From positions 1 through 64,000 of the forward strand of contig CAILLK010000007.1 in NCBI GenBank assembly GCA_903835005.1: a stretch of 64,000 nt of DNA, given 5' to 3'. A model generated the notes under the pieces. It was not told the DNA's origin. It worked only from the letters and a program-made list of their open reading frames with translations, and searched no databases. Both the position numbers and the translations under genes were made by a program. Source of the stretch: an uncultured Bacteroidota bacterium (GTDB lineage: Bacteria > Bacteroidota > Bacteroidia > Chitinophagales > Chitinophagaceae). Shown here piece after piece: positions 54,559 to 62,349 of the stretch (the first letter of the stretch is position 1; every line of letters begins with the position of its first letter).

Positions 54559-56130
54559 TTATTTATCTTTTACAAACATTGCAGTCTTTACCTTGTCTGC
54601 TTTTTTAAGGTTAATGAAATAACGGCCTGTTGGCAATATACTGATATCAACATCCGTTTTTACTTCATTCAGTGCCTGCTGAATCAACACCTTGCCCGAC
54701 ATATTTGTAATGGTAAATGAAGTAAAGGCATTGCTGTCTGTTGTAACGACCAGTTCATTCTTTTCAGGGTCTGCAATTACAGTGTATGCATCCTTCACAG
54801 GTATTTCCTGCGGTTCTGTAAATGCTGCCTTCCGGATTTCCACAATTTCCTCCATCCGCATTACCCTTTGCGGTATATACTGAGGTTCCATCAGGGGTAA
54901 TTGCTGAAGTTCCGTCTCCGGTATTTTCTGAAGTTCCATTTGAATTTCACTATGCGGTATTTTTTGAAGTTTCATATGAGGTGCTTTCCGGGGTTCCTGT
55001 AGAGGCAGTTTCTGAATTGCTATCTGCGGAACCTTCAGAAGTCCATCCTTTAGCCGGTTGCTGGCGGCTGCCACTTTACGCACCACATGGTTGCCGGCAT
55101 CTGCAATATATACATTGCCGGCATCATCCGCTGCTACATCAATTGGTTGGTTCAGTTGTGCGTCTGTTGCCGGTCCGTTATCTCCTTTGTAGCCCCTGTG
55201 GCTGTTGCCTGCAAACGTGCTGATCATTCCATTTACATCTATCCGTCTGATAACATTATCTGCTGCATCAGTTATATAAACGTTCCCGTCCTTATCAGCC
55301 GCAATGCCTTGCAGATTGTTAATCTGCGCATCAGTTGCTGGTCCGCCATCTCCGCTATATCCTGGTTTCCCGTTTCCTGCTATGGTGGTTATTATACCTT
55401 CTGAGTTTACTTTGCGCACTACATTATTACCGGCATCGGCAATCAACAGATTGCCTTCGTTGTCTTCGGCCACACTCCATGGTTTGTTCAGTTCCGCCTC
55501 TCTTGCCGGTCCTCCGTCTCCCGAATATCCGGCTTTACCATTACCGGCCACAGTTGAAATTTTTCCGGTAAGAGCAATGCAGTGCACAGTATTATTATGC
55601 TCATCTGCAAAATATTTCCTGAGGCTGCTGCTGCTGTCCGAAAGGGAATACCGGGTAACTGCAGATTTATTGTCTGTATTCTGTAGATGAGGAAATCCGG
55701 CAACAGTATGTATGAGGCCGGCAGTAGTCACCTTACGTATTACACTGTTCTCAAAATCCCCCAGGTAAATATTTCCGTTGTCAATTATTATACTTCTGGG
55801 CTTCCAGAGTACTGCATTACTTGCAGGTCCCTCATCTCCTTCATATCCTTTGGCAGGATGAATCCTTTCTTCCTGGTAACTACCAATAATCGTATGGATG
55901 ATGCCATCTTCAGTTATTTTCCGGACAATATTATAACCGGCATCAACCACGTAATTGCAGCCATATTTATCGGTTGTAATGCTCGATGGATGGTTCATCC
56001 CTGCTTTTGCAGCAGGGCCTCCATCTCCGCTGAATTCAACTCTACCGGTTCCGGCAATAGTGGTTATTATTTGTCCACTAACCTTAGTACAAGTGCACAA
56101 TACCAGCAAAAGCATGCGGATCAGAGCCAT
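54559..56130 (-). CDS. NHL-repeat T9SS protein with Pro/Gln-rich linker
   Basis: A 523-residue secreted protein. The signal peptide covers about 1-20 (MLLLVLCTCTKVSGQ). Five or six NHL repeats follow (about 21-355), each with an IAGNGKPGYSGDGGPATDAQ-like turn and a core like DKDGNVYITDAADNVIRRID. Then comes a low-complexity linker of about 80 residues built on a degenerate K-[IL]-P / E-[LI]-Q pattern (ELQKIPETELQQLPLMEPQ), and a T9SS type A sorting domain (YTVIADPEKNELVVTTDSNA to MFVKDK). The linker is unusual for this class. ATG 56130 is preferred to a TTG at 56139, because a TACCTTTG box (56144-56137) lies just ahead. Confidence 0.82.
   Translation of the reverse strand: MALIRMLLLVLCTCTKVSGQIITTIAGTGRVEFSGDGGPAAKAGMNHPSSITTDKYGCNYVVDAGYNIVRKITEDGIIHTIIGSYQEERIHPAKGYEGDEGPASNAVLWKPRSIIIDNGNIYLGDFENSVIRKVTTAGLIHTVAGFPHLQNTDNKSAVTRYSLSDSSSSLRKYFADEHNNTVHCIALTGKISTVAGNGKAGYSGDGGPAREAELNKPWSVAEDNEGNLLIADAGNNVVRKVNSEGIITTIAGNGKPGYSGDGGPATDAQINNLQGIAADKDGNVYITDAADNVIRRIDVNGMISTFAGNSHRGYKGDNGPATDAQLNQPIDVAADDAGNVYIADAGNHVVRKVAAASNRLKDGLLKVPQIAIQKLPLQEPRKAPHMKLQKIPHSEIQMELQKIPETELQQLPLMEPQYIPQRVMRMEEIVEIRKAAFTEPQEIPVKDAYTVIADPEKNELVVTTDSNAFTSFTITNMSGKVLIQQALNEVKTDVDISILPTGRYFINLKKADKVKTAMFVKDK
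54795..55050 (-). repeat. Degenerate coding repeat (Pro/Gln-rich linker)
   Basis: This part of the NHL gene encodes the linker with repeated LQKIP/EPQ-type blocks. At DNA level, versions of CGGTATTTTCTGAAGTTCCA (plus strand) recur at irregular 24-45 bp spacing (for example near 54924, 54957 and with changes at 54987 and 55020). It may be a slowly degenerating minisatellite able to vary the distance between propeller and sorting domain. Confidence 0.5.
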
Positions 56131-56136
56131 AATAAA

Positions 56137-56144
56137 CAAAGGTA
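56137..56144 (-). promoter_or_regulatory. -7 box TACCTTTG of the NHL gene
   Basis: On the minus strand TACCTTTG (56144-56137) matches TAnnTTTG fully. It ends 6 bp before the ATG at 56130, which implies a leaderless or very short-leader transcript and supports that start. Confidence 0.45.
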
Positions 56145-56307
56145 GTTATTTGTATAGATGGGTTGACCCCGGCCTCATAAAGGTGATTTCCGGAACTTCG
56201 CTGGTATTCATAGTTTTTATTTTAGCAATATCATCCACAACAAACCACTATTGCTCAATTAATCGGCCATATATTGCCGCGCTTTCCAGGCTATACAATA
56301 CAAAAAA

Positions 56308-56341
56308 ACTGCCTGAACCAATATGAATTAGTTCAGGCAGT
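56308..56341 (-). terminator. Intrinsic terminator of fhs
   Basis: ACTGCCTGAAC (56308-56318) and GTTCAGGCAGT (56331-56341) are perfect inverted copies, 11 bp each, across a 12-nt loop. On the minus strand the hairpin is followed by TTTTTTG. It lies 28 bp after the fhs stop. Confidence 0.88.
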
Positions 56342-56368
56342 CAGGGAAAAAACGAATCATTAATCTCA

Positions 56369-58060
56369 TTAACTCAATCCCTCTATCTGGCCGTTCACCA
56401 GTTTAATATGCATTGCCTGCGGATCTTTTGGCAGGCCCGGCATGCGCATTATTTCACCTGCTACCGCTACAATAAATCCGGCACCGGCATTGATCACCAG
56501 GTCGCGGATATTGATTGTAAAACCTGTTGGCGCGCAGATTTTCTTTTCATCATCAGTGAAGGAATATTGTGTTTTTGCAATGCAAACAGGCAACTGTCCC
56601 CATCCGTTAGTCTCAAACTGCTTTAATTTGGTAACAGCCGGACCTGAAAATACTACCTTATCAGCACGGTAAATTTTAGTGGCTATTTTTTCAATTTTGG
56701 TTTTTATGCTGTCTTCTGAATCGTAAGTGAAATTTAGCTCTTTCGACGGGTTATGCTCTATCATCTCTACCACCTTGCGGGCCAGGTCGGCGGCGCCTTC
56801 TCCACCCTTGGTAAATCCGTTGTTGATAGCAAAAACCACACCTTCTTTTTCACAGAAATCTACCAGGTAGCTGATCTCTTCGTCAGTATCATGTTTGAAT
56901 TTATTGAAAGATACAACCACACTCTGCCCGAAGTTCTTCATATTCTGTATGTGCCTCTGCAGATTGGGCAATCCGGCTATCAGTGCCTCCATATTTGGTT
57001 TGCTGATTTCGGCTGCGGGCACTCCTCCATGCAGTTTAAGTGCTGCTGATGTTGCTACGATTATAGTTGCCTTTGGCCTTAAGCCCGATATGCGGCACTT
57101 GATATCCAGGAATTTTTCTGCACCAAGGTCACTGCCGAACCCTGATTCCGTAACCACATATTCTGTGCAGCTCATCGCCATCTTAGTTGCCAGTACTGTA
57201 TTGCAGCCATGCGCTATATTGGCAAATGGTCCGCCATGCACAAATGCAGTGGTCTGCTCAGTTGTCTGAACAAGATTTGGCAGCAGTGCGTCTTTCAGCA
57301 ATACAGTAATAGACTCCGCAATGTTCAGGTCTTTTACCGTAAAAGGTGTTTTATCTGTTTTGTATCCCAATACTATTCTTTCTATTCTGGCCTGCAGATC
57401 ATCCAGGTCGGTTGCCAGGCAGAAAAGAGCCATGATTTCCGATGCCGGTGTAATATCAAAACCTGCTTCTGTAGGTATGCCATTAGCGCTTCCGCCAAGG
57501 CCCGTTACAATATTCCGGAGCGAACGGTCATTCACATCAGCTACCCTGCGCCATACTATCCGTTCCAGCGCTTTATCTGTATTCCTGTTCTGGTACTGAT
57601 AATTGTCCAGCAGGGCTGCAATCATATTATTAGCGCAGGTTATGGCATGAAAATCACCTGTGAAGTGCAGGTTAATATCCTCCATAGGCAATACCTGCGA
57701 ATATCCGCCTCCTGCTGCGCCGCCTTTCATTCCGAAGCAGGGCCCGAGACTGGGCTCACGCAATGCTACTGCTGCTTTCTTCCCTATATAATTCAATCCT
57801 AAAGAGAGCGCTACACTCGTTACTGTTTTGCCCACACCCGCTTTGTTGGGCGTGATGGCAGTTACCAGTATCAGGTTGCTGGTTTTGATTTTAGCTTCGT
57901 TCAGATAAGTAAGCGGCACTTTGGCTTTATACTTGCCATACGGTATAATATCATCTGGGTCTATACCCACGTTTTTTGCAATTTCTGATATAGGCTTCAG
58001 TTTTGCCGATCTTGATATTTCGATGTCCGACGGAAATGGAACTGATGTGATATTCGACAT
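56369..58060 (-). CDS. fhs: Formate-tetrahydrofolate ligase
   Basis: A 563-residue formate-tetrahydrofolate ligase, which activates formate as 10-formyl-THF with ATP for one-carbon metabolism. Family motifs: [20 protein letters not shown] (about 48-67), the P-loop [20 protein letters not shown] (about 69-88), [20 protein letters not shown] (about 96-115) and the folate-binding [20 protein letters not shown] (about 196-215). ATG 58060 gives the full-length N-terminus, and the length is typical. folD is not adjacent. It ends in a strong terminator and is divergent from the LytTR regulator gene. Confidence 0.96.
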   Translation of the reverse strand: MSNITSVPFPSDIEISRSAKLKPISEIAKNVGIDPDDIIPYGKYKAKVPLTYLNEAKIKTSNLILVTAITPNKAGVGKTVTSVALSLGLNYIGKKAAVALREPSLGPCFGMKGGAAGGGYSQVLPMEDINLHFTGDFHAITCANNMIAALLDNYQYQNRNTDKALERIVWRRVADVNDRSLRNIVTGLGGSANGIPTEAGFDITPASEIMALFCLATDLDDLQARIERIVLGYKTDKTPFTVKDLNIAESITVLLKDALLPNLVQTTEQTTAFVHGGPFANIAHGCNTVLATKMAMSCTEYVVTESGFGSDLGAEKFLDIKCRISGLRPKATIIVATSAALKLHGGVPAAEISKPNMEALIAGLPNLQRHIQNMKNFGQSVVVSFNKFKHDTDEEISYLVDFCEKEGVVFAINNGFTKGGEGAADLARKVVEMIEHNPSKELNFTYDSEDSIKTKIEKIATKIYRADKVVFSGPAVTKLKQFETNGWGQLPVCIAKTQYSFTDDEKKICAPTGFTINIRDLVINAGAGFIVAVAGEIMRMPGLPKDPQAMHIKLVNGQIEGLS

Positions 58061-58260
58061 AATTTCTTTTAAGAATGTTTAGACTGATTGTTGAATGGCC
58101 TCAAATTTAGTAAAAGGATTTTATTGTTGCATTAATATTCATGCATACAAAAATTATTGTTTGTAGCCGGTTTGTATCTGAATTGTTATCATTTCTATAC
58201 CCGAAGGTTATCAATCTGCAACTAAGTTGTTTACTTATTTTAATTTTCCCTGTTTTAGAC

Positions 58261-58268
58261 TATATTTA
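58261..58268 (+). promoter_or_regulatory. -7 box TATATTTA of the LytTR regulator gene
   Basis: TATATTTA fits TAnnTTTG at seven of eight positions and ends 23 bp before the ATG at 58292. Confidence 0.4.
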
Positions 58269-58291
58269 CGTTCGATTACCAAAGTGGCATT

Positions 58292-59023
58292 ATGCATCAG
58301 GCAAAAATTGGTATAGTTGAGGACGAGCTGGTTGTAGCGAACTATATTAAATCTATATTAGAAAAATTACACTATATAGTGCCCGAGCCTTGTAGAACTT
58401 ACGAGGATGCTATTGATATGCTTGAAAACGAAAAACCAGATCTGGTAATACTCGATATTCAGCTGGATGGTGATTTGGATGGAGTAATGGTTGCGGAGTA
58501 CATTAGGAAAAACATTGACATTCCTTTTGTCTTCCATACTTCCAACAGTGATGATGCTACCCTTGAGCGCGTAAAAAAAGTCAGGCCAAATGCATTTTTG
58601 ACAAAACCTTTCCAGAAAAAAGACCTTGTTATTTCTGTAGAACTGGCCCTAAGCAATTTCAGCAAACAACCTATCCCAAAATCAGATAGCGATACTGATA
58701 ATTACCTGATTAAAGATTCGTTTTTTATAAAAGATACTCAGTATTTTCATAAAATAAAGTTCGATGAGGTGCTCTACCTCGAAAGTGATGGTGCATATGT
58801 GACCCTTTTTACCGAGAAAAAGAAGTACCTGGTTCGCGGCAGTATTTCCCAATATCTGGAGAAAATGAACTCAAAAAAGTTTTTTCGCGTTCACAGAAGC
58901 TATGCGGTAAATCTGGATAAAGTAGATATCATCAATACGTCTTTTTTAACAATCAAAGACGAAAAAATTCCGATCTCCAAAAATTTCAGAGACGATCTTT
59001 TGACCATGATGAATATTGTTTAA
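58292..59023 (+). CDS. LytTR-family response regulator
   Basis: A 243-residue LytR/AlgR-type regulator. The receiver covers about 1-122, with GIVEDELVVANYIKSIL (acidic pair, about 7-23), the phospho-acceptor Asp in LVILDIQLDGDLDGVMVAEY (about 53-72) and the Lys in AFLTKPFQKKDL. The DNA-binding LytTR domain is about 145-240 (DEVLYLESDGAYVTLFTEKK, then FFRVHRSYAVNLDKVD). In Bacteroidota these often pair with a 7TM or LytS-type kinase, but none is adjacent. It is 29 bp from the GT39-like gene and probably co-transcribed, which may hint at control of surface glycan. Confidence 0.92.
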   Translation: MHQAKIGIVEDELVVANYIKSILEKLHYIVPEPCRTYEDAIDMLENEKPDLVILDIQLDGDLDGVMVAEYIRKNIDIPFVFHTSNSDDATLERVKKVRPNAFLTKPFQKKDLVISVELALSNFSKQPIPKSDSDTDNYLIKDSFFIKDTQYFHKIKFDEVLYLESDGAYVTLFTEKKKYLVRGSISQYLEKMNSKKFFRVHRSYAVNLDKVDIINTSFLTIKDEKIPISKNFRDDLLTMMNIV

Positions 59024-59052
59024 CGCGTATCTTTAAATCGGTAGTTCAGGTT

Positions 59053-60609
59053 ATGTTCAGGATTGGCGTGAAAAATAGGTTGTTATTTTATTCTGCTGTC
59101 ATTCTGTTTGTAATAACGAGAATTCCCTGGTTACATTATGCTTTTTATTGGGATGAATCGTGGGTTTATGCTCCGGCGGTTTATCTTATGTACGATCACG
59201 GCCCAAGCCTTCTGCCCGATGCAATACCGGTTTTGTTTTCACGTGGGCATCCCCTTTTATTTCCGGCATTATGCGCCGGTTGGATGAAAATCTTCGGGAG
59301 GTCAAATTATGCCATGCATTCTTTTGCTTTGTTCATTTCTGTTGCTATCGCTATTGTGCTTTATGAGGTATTGCTTAAGCTTTTCAATAATAAAACTGCC
59401 TTAATCAGTGCTGCCCTGCTTCTGCTCAATACTTATTTTATAGTTGAGTCTACTGTTGTAGTAACTGATTTTATGATTGCACTGTTTGCCTTCATAAGCC
59501 TTTACTGCTATATCAGGGAAAAGTACATTCTGACCGCTCTGGCCCTGACATTGCTGATATTTACCAAAGAAAGCGGCCTGGTGGCTGTAGTGGTAATAAT
59601 GGCCGACCTTTTTGTTCTGGCACTTACAAAAAAGATAACAATAAAAAATGCCCTGCTAAAATCAACAGTAGTATTTGTCCCGGTTTTTATACTGCTGCTT
59701 TTTTTTATTCTTCAAAAAAAAGAACTGGGATGGTATATGTATCCCGGCCATACTTCAGCCATAATTCTCAATATCGGCAATACCTTCTATAATGTGCAGC
59801 GGGGTATGGTCAGTATGCTGCAAGAGAATTACATATATTATTATTTTATTCCATTGCTTCTTTTGTCATGTTTCGCAGCATGGACAAACAAGCGCGTTAA
59901 ATATCTTTGGCCCGTTCTTGCAGCGCTGATTATTTACCTGAACATTGCTGTATTCTCGTTTAAAGATGCAGTTTTTTATTTTTCAGCATTTGGTCTGCTT
60001 GCGTTGGTGGGGTATTTATACTTTATCCCATGGAAAATTTTTAATGTTGTACAGGAAAGATTTATGCGGATCATGGTTTTATTTTGTCTCACCTATTTAT
60101 ATTTCTGTTGCATTAATTTTTATGAAGGCCGATATTTATTTCCATGTTTCCTGATTATCGTATTCATACTAATCCCGGTTTTATACAACTACCTGATTCC
60201 CGAAACTAATAATATCCTGTATGCTTCAGTCCTGATAATTTTAATAATTACGGGAGTTTTAATAAACAGGTATCCTGATAGAGGTGGGATAATTGCTAGT
60301 CTAGACATGGTGGATATTCAGCAGGATGTAGTGAATTATATGGAGAAAAATAATTTTTATGATGCCAACATATCTTGTAGTGCATTTTTAGAGCAGGTTC
60401 ATCTCAAAGATCCCAATACAGGCTTCTTAAAGTCACAGCGATCTTTCAGTAATGTAAAAGATAAACTTGATTCAGTTACTAAACTCGTTATATTTGACGG
60501 TATAGAGTACGACACCAGCTATCCGCGGTTTAGGTTAAATCCCGGTTTTAAGCTCATTCATCGATACGAAAATGGTTTTGCCTGGGCGGAAATATATATC
60601 CGAAGATAA
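59053..60609 (+). CDS. GT39/ArnT-like membrane glycosyltransferase
   Basis: A 518-residue membrane protein with about 11-12 hydrophobic segments. The first periplasmic loop has HYAFYWDESWVYAPAVYLMY (about 27-46), including the Asp-Glu pair of ArnT/PMT-type enzymes that use lipid-linked sugars. Later RGHPLLFPALCAGWMKIFGR fits the PMT_2 family. A ~110-residue soluble C-terminal part follows the last helix. Acceptor and sugar are unknown. It begins 29 bp after the LytTR regulator gene and likely shares its transcript. Confidence 0.82.
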   Translation: MFRIGVKNRLLFYSAVILFVITRIPWLHYAFYWDESWVYAPAVYLMYDHGPSLLPDAIPVLFSRGHPLLFPALCAGWMKIFGRSNYAMHSFALFISVAIAIVLYEVLLKLFNNKTALISAALLLLNTYFIVESTVVVTDFMIALFAFISLYCYIREKYILTALALTLLIFTKESGLVAVVVIMADLFVLALTKKITIKNALLKSTVVFVPVFILLLFFILQKKELGWYMYPGHTSAIILNIGNTFYNVQRGMVSMLQENYIYYYFIPLLLLSCFAAWTNKRVKYLWPVLAALIIYLNIAVFSFKDAVFYFSAFGLLALVGYLYFIPWKIFNVVQERFMRIMVLFCLTYLYFCCINFYEGRYLFPCFLIIVFILIPVLYNYLIPETNNILYASVLIILIITGVLINRYPDRGGIIASLDMVDIQQDVVNYMEKNNFYDANISCSAFLEQVHLKDPNTGFLKSQRSFSNVKDKLDSVTKLVIFDGIEYDTSYPRFRLNPGFKLIHRYENGFAWAEIYIRR

Positions 60610-60793
60610 TATAAAAATAACGCATAATGCTCAAGGCGAATAAATAATGCCAGCATTTGGCATATGACTTGCTATTATATTCAGAAATTAGAAATTATAT
60701 ATAATGATAATTTTAAATTTAAAGTTCCCGGTTTGGAGTAAACTTTAAATAAGATAAGCAGCTAAATTTATTACCTCAAATTTCAATTATTTT

Positions 60794-60801
60794 TAACTTT
60801 G
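60794..60801 (+). promoter_or_regulatory. -7 box TAACTTTG upstream of 60879
   Basis: TAACTTTG matches TAnnTTTG fully, 77 bp before the ATG at 60879. No clear -33 TTG at the usual spacing. Confidence 0.42.
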
Positions 60802-60878
60802 TTGGAATTAATCGGATTTTTTCGGCATCATTTCATGTCTTATCCGGCAATTGTTTTTTAACTCAAAACAAAATTTAT

Positions 60879-61580
60879 ATGGCCTCTCTACGCAAGTATC
60901 CGTTTTCATTTATTTTTCTGGGTTTATTTTTATTGGTGTTCATAAGTACCTGGATGTATACCCGCTATGACATAAAACAAACCTCAATTTTCAATAACCG
61001 TATCGATTCTGCAAGTCTTACGGCTTTCCAGTTCAAAGATTGTGTCAATGAGGATTCTACCGGTTGCACTGGTAGGTTGCTCAAAAGCATGATGATTATG
61101 AAACAGCGCAAAAACGATGCGCTTGATGATGCTACCTGGTATTATGAAAATACTTTTATTTATGCACACCTGCTTGGGATCCTCTCTATTTATGGAAGTA
61201 TGCTGATTCTATTGGTCGTAACCCAGGGTTTGCAAAAAGCGGATAATGATCTGAGAATTGCCATAGCCGCTGTTTTCATGGTCTGCTCCACCTGTTATTT
61301 TCTGCCTAAATTCATGAATAACGACATCAACTACAAATCAAACATGAATATATTCTATGCTATGGGCAAACAACTGAATTACAGCACCAAAAACCTTTCC
61401 TATCATTGTTGTTGCTATTCAGGCAGTAACCCCGATTCGTTAATGATCCATACAGCCGATAGCAATTTCTCAGTAATTGGTAATAATCTCACCCAGTTTT
61501 ATGATATGGACTTTGATATTGCCACTAAATATTTCGAAGAATTTAAAGCAAACCAGAAAGGATCAAAACCAGCCCAATAA
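60879..61580 (+). CDS. Membrane protein of unknown function
   Basis: A 233-residue protein with three hydrophobic segments: about 8-27 (FSFIFLGLFLLVFISTWMYT), about 90-114 (AHLLGILSIYGSMLILLVVT) and about 125-143 (RIAIAAVFMVCSTCYFLPKF). The loops between and the C-terminal ~80 residues are soluble, with paired Cys (SYHCCCYSG). It is unrecognised. It has its own promoter-like box and a terminator after it, so it appears monocistronic. Confidence 0.6.
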   Translation: MASLRKYPFSFIFLGLFLLVFISTWMYTRYDIKQTSIFNNRIDSASLTAFQFKDCVNEDSTGCTGRLLKSMMIMKQRKNDALDDATWYYENTFIYAHLLGILSIYGSMLILLVVTQGLQKADNDLRIAIAAVFMVCSTCYFLPKFMNNDINYKSNMNIFYAMGKQLNYSTKNLSYHCCCYSGSNPDSLMIHTADSNFSVIGNNLTQFYDMDFDIATKYFEEFKANQKGSKPAQ

Positions 61581-61615
61581 ACTATTTGTCGGAAGGCATA
61601 ATTTCACATAAATAA

Positions 61616-61646
61616 AAAAAGCAGGCTAGTTACGAGTCTGCTTTTT
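61616..61646 (+). terminator. Intrinsic terminator after 61580
   Basis: AAAAAGCAG (61616-61624) pairs with CTGCTTTTT (61638-61646) across a 13-nt loop. It lies 35 bp after the stop of the membrane protein gene and ends in five T. Confidence 0.75.
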
Positions 61647-61912
61647 GGTAGGAAAAAAGGAATTACCCTTAGAAGCTTTATGGATGGGAAAAATTAATTC
61701 TACTCATTGTTTTTCTTTCTTTATTTCTAATACAAAAGTAATGCCACCAGCATACTGGGCGAATGATAGAAAACATACCACTATATGATTTAGGTCAATT
61801 TTCAGCCTTTGCCTTATAATAAATAATGAAAATGGTTATTCTTATTGGAAACAATTGAACATATAGCCAAAGTATATAATGGCAGCGCCATAACCTTATC
61901 TAACCTTACATT
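61647..61912. other. AT-rich spacer
   Basis: AT-rich sequence with no gene I can support beyond the terminator at 61616-61646. Runs such as AATAATGAAAATGGTTATTC open only very short frames. Part of a ~770-bp stretch before the next certain gene at 62350. Confidence 0.4.
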
Positions 61913-62131
61913 TTGAAGAAAAAAGTTGGGAAAAGATTTCCCCTCTTTAAGAGATCAGAAAATATTTTTAGTACACATTTATCACATTTATTCCTTTCCG
62001 TCCCGACTTATATAGCACGATGGGATTTCGGTATTGCTGTTATAAATGTGGTATGGGTTAGTATTCTTTCTCGTCTTATTTTATTATTGATTGCAACTGG
62101 TATACAGGCTGTATCTTTTATTAAAGAATAA
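61913..62131 (+). CDS. Possible small membrane protein (doubtful)
   Basis: A 72-codon frame from TTG 61913 encodes a basic start (KKKVGKRFPLFKR) and one hydrophobic C-terminal segment (VVWVSILSRLILLLIATGIQ). The basic-then-hydrophobic pattern is possible for a small membrane protein, and TAACCTTA (61901-61908) resembles a -7 box. But it starts with TTG, lies in AT-rich sequence and matches nothing I know. It may be spurious. Confidence 0.25.
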   Translation: MKKKVGKRFPLFKRSENIFSTHLSHLFLSVPTYIARWDFGIAVINVVWVSILSRLILLLIATGIQAVSFIKE

Positions 62132-62288
62132 TTAATAATCCCGATAATAAAACTATAGCACGACTTGTTTTTATGATCAGTTTATATTGTAAATGAGCAT
62201 TGTTGTAAAAAAATAACCGGCTTAATCATAAATACAGCATTCCGGCGTTATTGTTCCGGAATTCATCCTGATACTATAAATAATAGCC

Positions 62289-62320
62289 TTCAGACTTTCT
62301 ACTTCAGACTTTAGACTTTT
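62289..62320. repeat. Short motif related to the 14-bp minisatellite
   Basis: The segment CAGACTTTCTACTTCAGACT (62291-62310) continues TTAGACTTTT and reuses the ACTTCAGACT/ACTTTAGACT core of the array at 49815-49926, about 12 kb away. It lies 30 bp before the GT2 gene. Confidence 0.45.
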
Positions 62321-62349
62321 AATTACCTTCGCAATCCTTATATGCGTGC

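Noticed and set aside
55087-55690. Plus-strand frames inside the NHL gene
   Set aside because: Repeat-derived antisense frames; the NHL repeats and T9SS domain on the minus strand explain the region.
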